DNA of 45,072 nt from contig PLJD01000059.1 in NCBI GenBank assembly GCA_003140175.1, forward strand, positions 146-45,217, written 5' to 3'. Origin of the DNA: Actinomycetota bacterium (lineage in GTDB: Bacteria > Actinomycetota > Acidimicrobiia > IMCC26256 > PALSA-555). The position numbers and the translations under genes were made by a program. This document shows, in pieces, positions 24,826 to 33,808 of this stretch. How positions within the stretch are numbered: position 1 is the first letter of the stretch; the number at the start of each line of letters is the position of its first letter. The notes beneath the pieces are model-generated. The model saw only the letters and a program-made list of their open reading frames with translations, was not told the DNA's origin and searched no databases.

Positions 24826-25542
24826 TCAGGGCAGGCCGTTCATGATCAAGACGCTGAGCCGAGGCGGTGAGTTGGCGTAGTCGGTGGTGAACGGCTGCTT
24901 GGCGTCGAGGCCGATGAGCCAGACCACCGTCGGCGGGGCCGGGGCCGGCGCCTGCGGGAAGTTCGACAAGAACTCGACGCTGTCGGTGTGCACCATGCCG
25001 AGGCCGCCGAGCGGGAGCCGCAACGCGCCGCTGTAGGTCTGGACGTGCCGCGAGGTCTGGGTGTCGACCGCCGACGCGGGGGTGATCGTCACCTCGAGGA
25101 TCGCGTGGACGCTCGGAATCTGCTCGGTCGCCGACACCAGCTTGGGGGCGAACGGCGGCTTCATGTACTGCACCGTGTAACCGGGCGGGAGGTCGGTAGC
25201 CTCTGGGTTCGTGGTCGTCGGGGTGGCCCCGGGAAGGGTGGTGGTCGTCGTCGTCGTGACCCCGGGCACCGCGGTGCCCGGCGTGAAGACGAACGTGATC
25301 TTGTCGTAGCAGACGCTGTTGTACGCCGACGCGCTGGAGAGGTACACGGGCTGGGTGATCGCCGCGGGCTCCGTGCGCTTCGCCTCGCTCGCGACGATCA
25401 ACTGACATCCCGGGCCGTTCGTCGTCACAGTGGCGCTCGGCTGGTGTGCCGGGTTCGACCCGCCGCCGCCCCCCAGGCACGCGCTCGACACCAGGCCGAC
25501 GACCAGTACGAGCGCGGCGAAGCCAGTGCGCGGGCGGCCCAT
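24826..25542 (-). CDS. AMIN-like domain lipoprotein
   Basis: The 238-residue protein starts at MGRPRTGFAALVLVVGLVSS, a lipoprotein signal peptide ending in the lipobox VSSAC, so it should be membrane-anchored outside the cell. After a Gly-rich spacer come segments typical of the AMIN-like fold, CYDKITFVFTPG and PGYTVQYMKPPF. They are split by a low-complexity Thr/Pro insert (GVTTTTTTTLPGATP), which is unusual. The rest (AILEVTITPASAVD, TYSGALRLP, DSVEFLSNFP) looks like further strands. The AMIN-like assignment is from pattern memory; ligand and role are unknown. Its start is 35 bp from the divergent thiolase. Confidence 0.78.
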   Translation of the reverse strand: MGRPRTGFAALVLVVGLVSSACLGGGGGSNPAHQPSATVTTNGPGCQLIVASEAKRTEPAAITQPVYLSSASAYNSVCYDKITFVFTPGTAVPGVTTTTTTTLPGATPTTTNPEATDLPPGYTVQYMKPPFAPKLVSATEQIPSVHAILEVTITPASAVDTQTSRHVQTYSGALRLPLGGLGMVHTDSVEFLSNFPQAPAPAPPTVVWLIGLDAKQPFTTDYANSPPRLSVLIMNGLP

Positions 25543-25577
25543 GGAGGCTGAGCGTAGAGCCCGGTACCATCGCCGGC

Positions 25578-26768
25578 ATGGCAGCAACTCCCGACACCGA
25601 GGTCGTCGTCGTCGAAGCGGTCCGCACGCCACTGGGCCGCCGGAATGGCGGCCTGGCCAGCGTCCATCCTGCTGACTTGCTGGGCGCGGTCCAGCGCGCC
25701 GCGATCGAGCGGTCCGGGATCGACCCGGGTGCGGTCGGTCAGGTCGTCGCCGGCTGCGTGTCGCAGGTCGGCGAGCAGACCTTCGACATCGCCCGCACCG
25801 CGTGGCTCAGCGCCGGCTTCCCGATCGAAGTTGCCGGCACGACCGTCGACGCGCAGTGCGGGTCATCGCAGCAGGCGACGAACCTCGCCGCGGCACTCAT
25901 CACGGCCGGCGTCGTCGACGTCGCGCTGGCCTGCGGGGTCGAGTCGATGAGCCGGGTCCCGCTCGGCGTCGCGGTCTCGCAAGGCCCGGGTCGGCCCTTG
26001 CCGAAGTCCTACTTCGAGCACTTCGACTACGCGACCCAGTTCGAGGGTGCCGAACGCATCGCCGACAAATGGGGAATCAACCGAGAGGACTGCGACCGGT
26101 TCGGGCTCCAGTCCCAGCAGCGCGCCCACGCCGCCTGGGCGGAGGGTCGCTTCGAGCGCGAGGTCGTCCCCATCGACGCCCCGGACCTCGGCGAGGACGG
26201 CAAACCGACCGGGACCACCCATCACGTCGCGCGCGACGAAGGCCTGCGCGAGACCTCCCTCGAGGCACTCGCGGCGCTCAAGCCCGTCGCGCGCGAGGAC
26301 GGCGTCCACACCGCAGGCACCTCGTCGCAGATCACCGACGGCGCGGCGGCGGTCCTGCTCGCCTCGGCGAGCCGGGCGCGGGAGCTCGGCCTGCGCGCCC
26401 GGGCGCGCCTCGTCGACCAGTGCCTCGTCGGCGTCGACCCCGTGCTCATGCTGACCGGGCCGATCGACGCCACCCAACGGCTCTTCGCCCGCACCGGGCT
26501 GGGGATGGACGACCTCGACACGATCGAGATCAACGAGGCGTTCGCGTCCGTGGTGCTGGCCTGGGCGAAGGAGGTCCACCCCGACCCGGCCCGGGTCAAC
26601 CCCAACGGGGGGGCGATCGCGCTCGGCCATCCGGTCGGCTGCACCGGGGCGCGTCTCATCACCACCGCGCTCCATGAGCTCGAGCGCACCGATGGTCGGT
26701 ACGGACTCGTCACCATGTGCTGCGGCGGTGGGCTCGGCACCGGCACCATCCTCGAGCGACTCGCGTAA
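25578..26768 (+). CDS. Thiolase (acetyl-CoA C-acyltransferase, FadA-like)
   Basis: The 396-residue classical thiolase starts at MAATPDTEVVVVEAVRTPLG. Its nucleophile is C94 in DAQCGSSQQA. The catalytic histidine is in GHPVGCTGARLI, and the second cysteine in MCCGGGLGTG. NEAFASVVLAW is the expected NEAF motif. It most likely performs the thiolytic step of beta-oxidation of fatty or sterol-derived acyl-CoAs; similarity to steroid-side-chain thiolases such as FadA5 is possible but not proven. It belongs to a different thiolase subfamily from the SCP2-type enzyme at 12952. The next gene begins 11 bp after its stop. Confidence 0.93.
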   Translation: MAATPDTEVVVVEAVRTPLGRRNGGLASVHPADLLGAVQRAAIERSGIDPGAVGQVVAGCVSQVGEQTFDIARTAWLSAGFPIEVAGTTVDAQCGSSQQATNLAAALITAGVVDVALACGVESMSRVPLGVAVSQGPGRPLPKSYFEHFDYATQFEGAERIADKWGINREDCDRFGLQSQQRAHAAWAEGRFEREVVPIDAPDLGEDGKPTGTTHHVARDEGLRETSLEALAALKPVAREDGVHTAGTSSQITDGAAAVLLASASRARELGLRARARLVDQCLVGVDPVLMLTGPIDATQRLFARTGLGMDDLDTIEINEAFASVVLAWAKEVHPDPARVNPNGGAIALGHPVGCTGARLITTALHELERTDGRYGLVTMCCGGGLGTGTILERLA

Positions 26769-26779
26769 CCTCTCCGAGC

Positions 26780-27628
26780 GTGAGCCTCGCCGGGCAGCCG
26801 ACTCTTGCCGAGCAGCTTGGGTACTCGCGCGACGCGCGCCTCGTGATCGTCAACTGCGACGATCTCGGCTCCTCACGGGCGGCCAACGTCGGCGTGTACG
26901 ACGCGCTCCGCAACGGGCTCGGCACGAGCGCCTCGCTCATGGTGCCCTGCCCGTGGGCCCGTGATGCCGCCGCCCAGTACCGCGGTGAGGACATCGGCGT
27001 GCACCTCACGTTGAACTCCGAATGGGAGACCTATCGCTGGGCGCCGATCACCTACTGCCCGAGCCTCCTCGACGGCGACGGCGGCTTCCCTCGCACGATC
27101 GAGGACACGTGGGACCACGCCGACCTGGAGGAGGTCGGCCGCGAGCTCCGGGCCCAGATCGAGCGCGCCATCTTGTGGGGCTTCGACGTCAGCCACCTCG
27201 ACAGCCACATGGGGACCCTGCAGCGGCGCGCCGACTTCTTCGGCGCCTACCTGGAGCTCGCGTTGGACTTCGCCCTGCCGTTGCGTATGGGACCCGCGGG
27301 TGGCGAGCGGAGCGTCGGCTTCCCGTACCGGGACCTGGCACGCGCCGAGGGCATCGTCTACCCCGACCACTTCGTCCTCTACCGGGGGGTCGGCGCCCGC
27401 AAGCACGTCGAGCGGGCGCTCTTCGAGCTGCAGCCAGGCGTGACCGAGGTGTACCTGCATCCCGCGGTGGACGCCGACGAGCTGCGCGCGTCACACCCCG
27501 ACTGGGCGGGGCGGGTCGAGGACCACGCCTTCCTCTGCCAGGACCCGTCGCTGCCCGATCTGCTCGAGCGCGCCGGCGCCACCCTGATCGGCTACCGCGA
27601 GCTGCGAGATCTTCAGCGCGCCGCGTGA
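26780..27628 (+). CDS. ChbG/HpnK (YdjC) family polysaccharide deacetylase-like protein
   Basis: The 282-residue protein starts with a GTG (MSLAGQPTLAEQLGY) 11 bp after the thiolase stop, suggesting co-transcription. Diagnostic metal and catalytic segments are VNCDDLGSSRAAN, IGVHLTLNSEW and VSHLDSHMGTLQ, as in chitooligosaccharide deacetylase ChbG and hopanoid HpnK. The family removes N-acetyl groups from sugars or lipid-linked glycosamines using a divalent metal. The specific substrate is unknown, and a hopanoid or cell-wall glycan is possible. Confidence 0.88.
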   Translation: MSLAGQPTLAEQLGYSRDARLVIVNCDDLGSSRAANVGVYDALRNGLGTSASLMVPCPWARDAAAQYRGEDIGVHLTLNSEWETYRWAPITYCPSLLDGDGGFPRTIEDTWDHADLEEVGRELRAQIERAILWGFDVSHLDSHMGTLQRRADFFGAYLELALDFALPLRMGPAGGERSVGFPYRDLARAEGIVYPDHFVLYRGVGARKHVERALFELQPGVTEVYLHPAVDADELRASHPDWAGRVEDHAFLCQDPSLPDLLERAGATLIGYRELRDLQRAA

Positions 27629-27640
27629 CCCGCCACCGAC

Positions 27641-28027
27641 CTAGTACTCGGTGACCGCGCGAACCTTGTCCTGCAAGGCCCGGTACTCGGGCGACATGGT
27701 GAGCGGCATGAGTTGCATCAGCTTGCCCATGTTCCCGGTCACCTTCGTCTTGCCCTGCATGAAGGCGGCGTTGGCGTCGAGCTCACCCTGTTGGATGGCG
27801 ACCGAGTCGGCGTAGCCGGTCGTCATGGTGACCTCGGCGTCGGGGAGCTCGCCTCGAGTGGCTTCAGCCAGGACGCCGTTCTCGAGCACCCAGTAGTACT
27901 TGACGTCACCCTCGGGTGCGCCGGTGACCACGAACTGCATCGTGGCGCTCGCCCCCGGCCGTTCCGGCTGGTCCTGGGCGAGGGCGCGCGCCTCGTCGAG
28001 CCATTCCTGGCTGAGGTACTTGGGCAC
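27641..28027 (-). CDS. SCP2 sterol-binding fold protein
   Basis: The 128-residue protein starts at GTG (MPKYLSQEWLDEARA) with GGGGAGG 4 nt before. It shows an SCP2 sterol-carrier fold: KYYWVLENGVLAEATRG, PDAEVTMTTGYADSVAIQ and ANAAFMQGKTKVTGNMGKLMQLMP. SCP2 domains bind lipids in a hydrophobic tunnel; the family also includes activators or carriers for acyl-CoA and sterol chemistry. It follows the mycothiol amidase gene by 15 bp on the same strand. It ends 12 bp from the deacetylase stop. Confidence 0.87.
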   Translation of the reverse strand: MPKYLSQEWLDEARALAQDQPERPGASATMQFVVTGAPEGDVKYYWVLENGVLAEATRGELPDAEVTMTTGYADSVAIQQGELDANAAFMQGKTKVTGNMGKLMQLMPLTMSPEYRALQDKVRAVTEY

Positions 28028-28042
28028 CGGACCTCCCCGTCG

Positions 28043-28972
28043 TCACGATGGCCGGGGCAGTGTATCGACGCGCTCCGGCTGCTGGTCCGCGTCGCGCACA
28101 CCGTCGAAGAGGTCATCCTCGGTCTCGCCCTCGGCGGGGCGGCCGACCCGGGAGCGCGCGAGCACGTACTCGTCGTACGGGAACACCTCGCCGAGCACCT
28201 CGTCCGGCAGGCGCATCCAGAACCCCTCGGGATCGACCTGGGTCCGGTGCGCGAGGAGCGCCTGGCGGCGCCGACCGAGCCAGGGTCCGACGTCGACGAA
28301 GGTCGTGAACACGCGGTCCTGGTCGGGGAAGTCGCGCTCAAACCAACGCTGGAAGGGGCTCTCCTCGCCGCGACGAATGTGCTCATCGTGGAGGATCTGG
28401 ACCCGTCGGCGCGAGAAGCCCGTGTAGTACATCTTCGACGGCTGCCAGGGCGGCCCGGCGTCCGGGTACCGCGCCGGGTCGCCGGCCGCGTCGAACGCCG
28501 GCCCCGAGATCTCGTGCACCCGGATGTGATCGGGGTGCGGGTAGAACCTCCGATCGTCGGCGTAGGTGACGATCACCTGGGGGCGTTCGGCCCGGATGAT
28601 GGCGACGAGCCGACCGACGGCCTCGTCGAGCGGCGCGTTCGCGAAGTTGTCCGGCCGGGCGTTCACCTCCGTGTCGGGCATGCCCGAGTCGTAGTAGCCG
28701 AGGAGATGCAACGCGTCGTAGCCGATCGCGGCGACGCTGGCCTCGAGCTCCTGGAGGCGGACCTCGGGGAGGTGCTCGCGCACCTCGGGCGTGTCCGCGG
28801 CCGGGTTCAAGATGTCGCCCGCCTCGCCGCCCGTGCAGCAGACCAGCACGCACCAGATGCCCTCGTCGTGGTAACGCGCGACGGTGCCGGCCCCCTTGGA
28901 GGCCTCGTCGTCAGGATGGGCGTGGACGGACAGCAGCGCGAGCCGGTGACCGTCCCGGTCGGTCGGGGACAT
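28043..28972 (-). CDS. mca: Mycothiol S-conjugate amidase
   Basis: The 309-residue zinc amidase cleaves mycothiol S-conjugates to a mercapturic acid and GlcN-Ins during detoxification in actinobacteria. It starts at MSPTDRDGHRLALLSVHAHPDDE; H17, H19 and the following D21-D22 form the family zinc and catalytic motif. Further conserved pieces are CCTGGEAGDILNP and YPHPDHIRVHEI (a zinc histidine). The related deacetylase MshB is similar, but the length and the EGFWMRLPDEV segment fit Mca better. It argues for mycothiol as the host low-molecular-weight thiol. It is upstream of the SCP2 gene in an apparent operon. Confidence 0.9.
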   Translation of the reverse strand: MSPTDRDGHRLALLSVHAHPDDEASKGAGTVARYHDEGIWCVLVCCTGGEAGDILNPAADTPEVREHLPEVRLQELEASVAAIGYDALHLLGYYDSGMPDTEVNARPDNFANAPLDEAVGRLVAIIRAERPQVIVTYADDRRFYPHPDHIRVHEISGPAFDAAGDPARYPDAGPPWQPSKMYYTGFSRRRVQILHDEHIRRGEESPFQRWFERDFPDQDRVFTTFVDVGPWLGRRRQALLAHRTQVDPEGFWMRLPDEVLGEVFPYDEYVLARSRVGRPAEGETEDDLFDGVRDADQQPERVDTLPRPS

Positions 28973-29033
28973 CGGCTCCGACCGTACCGTCCCTGGCGTG
29001 GTGATCACACACCGCCTGGATACAGTCGCCGTC

Positions 29034-30527
29034 GTGCTCCACCGGCGTACGTTCGCGATCAGCGCGTGCGTGGCCATGGCAGTGCTGGTCGCACCGCTGG
29101 GCACACCGCCGGCAACGGCCGCCGCCAATGCTCCGGCGCTGCAATGGCGGAGCTGTGGTAGTGGATTCGAGTGCAGCACCCTCTCGGTGCCGGTCGACTG
29201 GAGCCAGCCCGCCGGTCCCCACGTCGCGCTGGCGGTCGCACGCCACCCGGCCGAGGACCCGTCGCAGCGCCTCGGCTCCCTGGTCATCAACTTTGGCGGC
29301 CCCGGAGACCCCGGTGCGGAGTCGCTGCGCCAGGGCGTGTCGAACTTTCCCGCCGTCATCCAGCAACGCTTCGATTTGGTGAGCTTCGACCCGCGCGGGA
29401 CGGGCCAGTCACGTCCCATCGCGTGCGTCGACGACGCGACCTACGACCGTGCCCTCGCCGCGGATCCCATTCCGCAGAACGTCCAGCAGCTGCTCAGCTT
29501 CTACGCGGGCACGAACGGCCCGGTGGACCTGGTGCAGGCCTGCATCAACCGCCAGGGTCCGTGGCTCGCCGACGTGGGCACCCGCAACACCGCCCGTGAT
29601 CTCGAAGCGCTGCGCGTCGCGCTCGGCGAGCGGACGCTGAACTTCCTCGGCTATTCCTACGGCACGGTGCTGGGGGCCGTCTACGCCCAGATGTATCCGA
29701 ACCGGATCGGGGCCATGGTCCTGGACGGCGCGGTCAACCTGTCGAGCACCGCGGCGAGCGAGCTGCACGACAACGCGGCCGGATTCGAGCAGGCACTCGA
29801 CGCCTTCCTCGCTGACTGCGCGGCGCGCACCAGCTGCGCCTTCCACGAGAACGGGAACCCCCGCGCCGCCCTGCTCGCCCTCCAGCAGCGCTTCGAGACC
29901 GGCTACACGGTGCCGGTCTTCGACGGCCGCCAGGCTGGCGCCACGCTCTTCTATCTCGCCCTGGCGGGCGGGCTCTACGACCGCAAGACGGGCTGGCCGT
30001 TCCTCGCCAAGTCGCTCGCCGCCGCCGAGCACGGCTCGGGAGACGGGATCGCCGAGCTCGCCGACACCCTGACCGGGCGGGATCCCAGCGGTCACTACGA
30101 CGACCTCCAAGAGGCGCTGGCCACGATCCGCTGCGACGACCGCCACGATCCACTCGTCTCGTTTGCCCAGTACGTCGCGACCTACGAGCAGTACTCCCAG
30201 GAGTTCCCCATCTTCGGCGGCTTCCTGGCATCCTCCCCGCTCGGCTGCGACCCCCGCCTCCCCGTCCCGCCGGCCGCCGAGCAGGTCGGCAACGTCCGGG
30301 TCACAGCCGCGCCGCCGATTCTCATCGTCGGCACGACCGGGGACCCCGCCACGCCCTACGCGGGAGCGGTGGACCTGCAGTCCCGCCTGCGCCGGTCCCG
30401 CCTGCTCACGCTGGTCAGCACCGAGCACGCCGGGTACGGGAAGGGGATCCCCTGCGTCGACTCCAACGTCGACAACTACCTGCTCACCCGCCGGTTGCCC
30501 CCGGTCGGTCTGCGCTGCCAGCCCTGA
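29034..30527 (+). CDS. Secreted alpha/beta hydrolase, tripeptidyl-aminopeptidase-like
   Basis: The 497-residue protein has a signal peptide (MLHRRTFAISACVAMAVLVA, then about 10 residues to AANAPAL). I prefer the GTG at 29034, since the upstream extension disrupts it. Triad elements are GYSYGTVLG (Ser nucleophile), GTTGDPATPY (Asp) and EHAGYGKG (His). Oxyanion segments NFGGPGDPGAES and DPRGTGQSRPI are typical of Streptomyces tripeptidyl aminopeptidases (SlpD/SlpE-like). Several cysteines in the mature protein probably form disulfides. It likely acts outside the cell in peptide processing. It converges on the cyclase gene with 6 bp between stops. Confidence 0.88.
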   Translation: MLHRRTFAISACVAMAVLVAPLGTPPATAAANAPALQWRSCGSGFECSTLSVPVDWSQPAGPHVALAVARHPAEDPSQRLGSLVINFGGPGDPGAESLRQGVSNFPAVIQQRFDLVSFDPRGTGQSRPIACVDDATYDRALAADPIPQNVQQLLSFYAGTNGPVDLVQACINRQGPWLADVGTRNTARDLEALRVALGERTLNFLGYSYGTVLGAVYAQMYPNRIGAMVLDGAVNLSSTAASELHDNAAGFEQALDAFLADCAARTSCAFHENGNPRAALLALQQRFETGYTVPVFDGRQAGATLFYLALAGGLYDRKTGWPFLAKSLAAAEHGSGDGIAELADTLTGRDPSGHYDDLQEALATIRCDDRHDPLVSFAQYVATYEQYSQEFPIFGGFLASSPLGCDPRLPVPPAAEQVGNVRVTAAPPILIVGTTGDPATPYAGAVDLQSRLRRSRLLTLVSTEHAGYGKGIPCVDSNVDNYLLTRRLPPVGLRCQP

Positions 30528-30533
30528 CCGGCG

Positions 30534-31601
30534 TCAGCCCGACGGGGCCGGCGCGGCGGCGAGACGGTAGAGGTCGAGGCGTCCGATGCCCCGCACCCGG
30601 CGGCGGAGGAGGCGGCCCACCACGAAGCGGTCGTCGCCCGTCAGCGCGGTCGCGACGTCGCTGGAGACGAGCACGGTCCCCGGGTAGGCGAGCTCGGTCA
30701 AGCGGCTCGCGAGGTTGACGACCGGCCCGAAGTAGTCGCCCTCGCGAGACAGGACCGTCCCCGCCGCGATGCCAGCTCGGGTTTCGGGCAGGACGGGGTC
30801 GCGCGTCGAGGCGTCGGTGAGCCGGAGCGCGATGTCGGCCGCCGTCGCGGGCGAGTCAGCGATGAACATGACCTCGTCGCCGATCGTCTTGACGATGCGG
30901 CCGCCGGCGACGACGACCGTGTCGTGCGCGATCGACGCGAAGCGCTCCACCAGGATGCCAAGCTCTCGATCGTCGAGACCCTCGGCGATCGCCGTGTACC
31001 CGACCAGATCGACGAAACCGACCGCCACGTCGACGGTGCCGGGATCTCCCGGGACGCCGAGCGCCAGCTTGCGCCAGATCGCGGCGCGGAGCTGGAGCCG
31101 GTGGGCGTGATCGACGAGCCGGCTGATGTCCTCGAACCGGAAGTTCTCACTCAAGAGCTTGGCGAGCGTCTCGTCGGAAATCCCGGCCTGGCGGGCCTCG
31201 TCGACCGAGCGGGCGATGTCGTCGCTCTCGGCGTCGGCGATCCGAGCCAGCGCGGAGCTAAGCACCCGAGCCTGGGGCAGCGCCCGGTCCAGGTTCCAGT
31301 TGTACACCCACGGCGCCTGCAAGCGCTCGACGAATCCTCGTACCGCGTCGACGTCGGCGTCGGTGAACGCCCGGAGGTCGTCGGGCACGTCGGGGAAGCC
31401 AATCGCCCGCCACAGCGAGCGCACCGTCGCCAGGTCGGCTCCAGCCCGCGCCGCGACCTCGACGGCTGAGTACTGACGGGCGCCCGGCAGCACGGACCGG
31501 TCAAAGACGAGCAGCGTCAGGTAGCCGTCACGGGCGGCCCGCTCGATCTCGTCGTTCGTCGCGCCCCGCCGCCGCAGGAACCGAGACAGCAAGCGGTCCA
31601 T
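30534..31601 (-). CDS. Class III adenylate cyclase with Rv1264-like N-terminal regulatory domain
   Basis: The 355-residue protein starts at MDRLLSRFLRRRG. The N-terminal half (QYSAVEVAARAGADLATVRS and GFPDVPDDLRAFTDADVDA) resembles the autoinhibitory, pH-sensing domain of Mycobacterium Rv1264. The catalytic half carries the expected residues: metal-binding D198 (VGFVDLVGYT) and D242 (KTIGDEVMF), substrate-selecting K238, and N296/R300 in GPVVNLASRL for transition-state stabilisation. It should make cAMP from ATP. No membrane segment is apparent, so it is cytoplasmic. The gene sits 10 bp downstream of the acyl-CoA dehydrogenase and may be co-transcribed. Confidence 0.9.
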   Translation of the reverse strand: MDRLLSRFLRRRGATNDEIERAARDGYLTLLVFDRSVLPGARQYSAVEVAARAGADLATVRSLWRAIGFPDVPDDLRAFTDADVDAVRGFVERLQAPWVYNWNLDRALPQARVLSSALARIADAESDDIARSVDEARQAGISDETLAKLLSENFRFEDISRLVDHAHRLQLRAAIWRKLALGVPGDPGTVDVAVGFVDLVGYTAIAEGLDDRELGILVERFASIAHDTVVVAGGRIVKTIGDEVMFIADSPATAADIALRLTDASTRDPVLPETRAGIAAGTVLSREGDYFGPVVNLASRLTELAYPGTVLVSSDVATALTGDDRFVVGRLLRRRVRGIGRLDLYRLAAAPAPSG

Positions 31602-31611
31602 CGCAGGCCCG

Positions 31612-32898
31612 TCACGCCGAGCGGGGGATGTCCTTCCAGGCCAGTTCTCGAGAGTTGTCCGGCTCCTTCGGGAGCCCGAGGACACGCTCGCCGAGGATGT
31701 TGCGCATGACGTTCGACGTGCCACCTTCGATGGTGTTCGCCTGGGCGCGCAGGAACCCGCGGGCGATCGCCGGACGGTCCTCGCCCATCCCGCCGAGGTA
31801 GGCGAGTGGCCCTTCGGGGCGGGCGGTCGCCTCGGTCGGCTCCCAGGCCATACCGCCCACGCCCTCGAGGTCCACGGCCAGCTTCTGGAGCCGCTGGTTG
31901 TACTCGGCCTGCATCAGCTTGGTGATCGAGCCCTCCGGGCCCATCTCAGCGCCCCGCTTTCGCTTGTCGCCGGCGCGCTGGTTGTTGAAGCGAATGAGAC
32001 GGCCCTCGATGTAGAGCTCCATGAGCCGTTGGCGCATCAGCGGGTCCGTCACGGGCTGGTGACGCGAGATGAGGCGATCGATCGGGCTGCCCCCCACCGC
32101 GTCGCCCGCCAGCGAGCCCGCACCCGACAGCGAGACCCGCTCGTTCATCAGGGTCGTGATGGCGACCCTCCACCCTTCGCCCTCGGGGCCGACCCGCATC
32201 GAATCGGGGACCCGGACGTTGTCGAAGAAGACCTCGTTGAACTCGGCGTCGCCGGTGATCTGCACCAGCGGCCGGACCTCGACGCCCGGGGCCTGCATGT
32301 CGAGCACGAAGTAGCTGAGCCCCTTGTGTTTGGGCACGTCGGCGTTCGTGCGCGCCAGCAGCATCCCCCACCGGGCGATGTGCGCGAGCGTGGTCCACAC
32401 CTTCTGGCCGTTCAGGACCCACTCGTCGCCGTCTCGCTCGGCACGGGTGGAGAGCCCGGCGACATCGCTGCCCGCCCCCGGCTCGCTGAACAACTGGCAC
32501 CAGATCTCTTCGTTCGTGGCGAGGCCCCGCAAGAGGTCGCGCTTCTGGTCCTCGCTGCCCCAGGTGATCAGCGTCGGGCCGCCCATCCCGATGCCGATGA
32601 TGTTGAAGGGGCGCGGAACCTTGTAGTGGTTGAGGACCTCGTTGACGTGCTTGGCCTGACCGGGCGCGAGGGAGAGCCCCGCGCCGTACTCGGCCGGCCA
32701 GGTGGGCGTCGCGTATCCGGACTCGCCGAGCCGCCGGCACCAGTCGCGGTAGTCAAGCGCGCGGCGCAACTCGGAATAGCGCGCCTCGTCTCCAGTGTCG
32801 ATCGCGTCCATCCAGCCCGGCGGGAGCTCCTCGCGCAGGAAGGCTGTCGTCTGCTCACGCAGCTCGGTGTCGGTCACCTCGGTCGTGTCGAGCGCCAT
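31612..32898 (-). CDS. Acyl-CoA dehydrogenase
   Basis: The 428-residue enzyme starts at MALDTTEVTD; GGGGGA lies about 5 nt upstream. An ATG four codons earlier has no ribosome site. Landmarks are WPAEYGAGLSLAPGQA, FSEPGAGSDVAGLST and LNGQKVWTTLAHIA (FAD/acyl loops), and C-terminal IEGGTSNVMRNILGERV with catalytic E391. This is a classical Glu-base enzyme, unlike the Asp-type at 5125. The sequence resembles long-chain and steroid-type FadE dehydrogenases. It should transfer electrons to EtfAB. The 214-bp region upstream, to the transporter gene at 33113, shows nothing I can identify. Confidence 0.93.
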   Translation of the reverse strand: MALDTTEVTDTELREQTTAFLREELPPGWMDAIDTGDEARYSELRRALDYRDWCRRLGESGYATPTWPAEYGAGLSLAPGQAKHVNEVLNHYKVPRPFNIIGIGMGGPTLITWGSEDQKRDLLRGLATNEEIWCQLFSEPGAGSDVAGLSTRAERDGDEWVLNGQKVWTTLAHIARWGMLLARTNADVPKHKGLSYFVLDMQAPGVEVRPLVQITGDAEFNEVFFDNVRVPDSMRVGPEGEGWRVAITTLMNERVSLSGAGSLAGDAVGGSPIDRLISRHQPVTDPLMRQRLMELYIEGRLIRFNNQRAGDKRKRGAEMGPEGSITKLMQAEYNQRLQKLAVDLEGVGGMAWEPTEATARPEGPLAYLGGMGEDRPAIARGFLRAQANTIEGGTSNVMRNILGERVLGLPKEPDNSRELAWKDIPRSA

Positions 32899-33112
32899 GC
32901 CGTCCCCCATCGTTGGAACTCGACCCGGATCGTAGCGGTCGGCTCGCCGACGATCGTCCACGCCGGGCACCCCGAGGACCCACGCACCTGGCACGGGTAT
33001 CCTCGGCGGGCGTGCTCGTCGCATCATCTCGCCTGCGACACCGGGAGCTCGCCGAGTCGTCGCTTCGCTGCCGGGTTGCCGCTCGACGCGTGGAGCCCCA
33101 GGAGCGACGGCG

Positions 33113-33808
33113 ATGAGGATCTTCCACCTCGAGCGGCACCTGCCGGGGCGTTCGGGGTGGCTGCGCGCCGCGGTCTTGGGAGCCAACGACGGCATCGTCT
33201 CGGTGGCGAGCATCCTTCTCGGGATCGCCGCCGCGACCTCCTCCCGCAACCAGGTGGCGGTCGCGGGCGTCGCGGCGCTCGTGGCCGGCGCGATGGCGAT
33301 GGCCGCCGGCGAGTTCGTCTCGGTCAGCTCACAGCGGGACGCCGAGCGGGCTGACATCGCTCGTGAACGCGGCGAGATTCTGCAGAATCCGGCCGTCGAG
33401 CTCACCGAGCTGCAGCACATCTACGAGCGACGAGGTCTCGACGCCGGACTCGCTCGCCAGGTCGCCGAGCAGCTGATGGAGGAAGATGCGCTCGGGGCGC
33501 ACCTCCGAGACGAGCTCGGGATCACCGGCTATGGCATGGCGACGCCGCTGCTCGCCGGGGTGACGTCCGCGGTCAGCTTCGCGGCCGGCGCGGCGCTGCC
33601 GCTCACCGCGGCGATCGCGTTGCCGAGCGCGGCTCGCATCCCGGTCGTCGCCGGGGTGGCGCTCGGTCTCCTCGCCGCGACGGGCGCGCTGGCGGGGCGC
33701 CTCGGGCGCGCCCGGATGGGTCCGGCGGCGTTGCGGGTCCTGGCCGGTGGCGGCGCGGCCATGCTCGTCACCTGGTTGATCGGGACGCTGGTCGGCAAGG
33801 CCGTCTAG
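33113..33808 (+). CDS. VIT1/CCC1-family metal transporter-like membrane protein
   Basis: The 231-residue protein starts at MRIFHLERHLPGR with AGGAG about 8 nt upstream. It contains the VIT family segment LGANDGIVSVASILLGIAAA followed by AAGEFVSVSSQRDAERADI (helix 2), a cytoplasmic amphipathic region rich in Glu/Arg, and two or three more helices (PLLAGVTSAVSFAAGAALPL, VVAGVALGLLAATGAL). VIT/CCC1 proteins export iron or manganese from the cytosol. The ion is not determinable. Its TAG stop shares the palindromic CTAG at 33805-33808 with the stop of the converging gene. Confidence 0.88.
   Translation: MRIFHLERHLPGRSGWLRAAVLGANDGIVSVASILLGIAAATSSRNQVAVAGVAALVAGAMAMAAGEFVSVSSQRDAERADIARERGEILQNPAVELTELQHIYERRGLDAGLARQVAEQLMEEDALGAHLRDELGITGYGMATPLLAGVTSAVSFAAGAALPLTAAIALPSAARIPVVAGVALGLLAATGALAGRLGRARMGPAALRVLAGGGAAMLVTWLIGTLVGKAV

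Noticed and set aside
24826-25632. 30-residue longer N-terminus for the lipoprotein
   Set aside because: The extra residues are Arg/Cys-rich, run into the divergent thiolase start and would bury the signal peptide.
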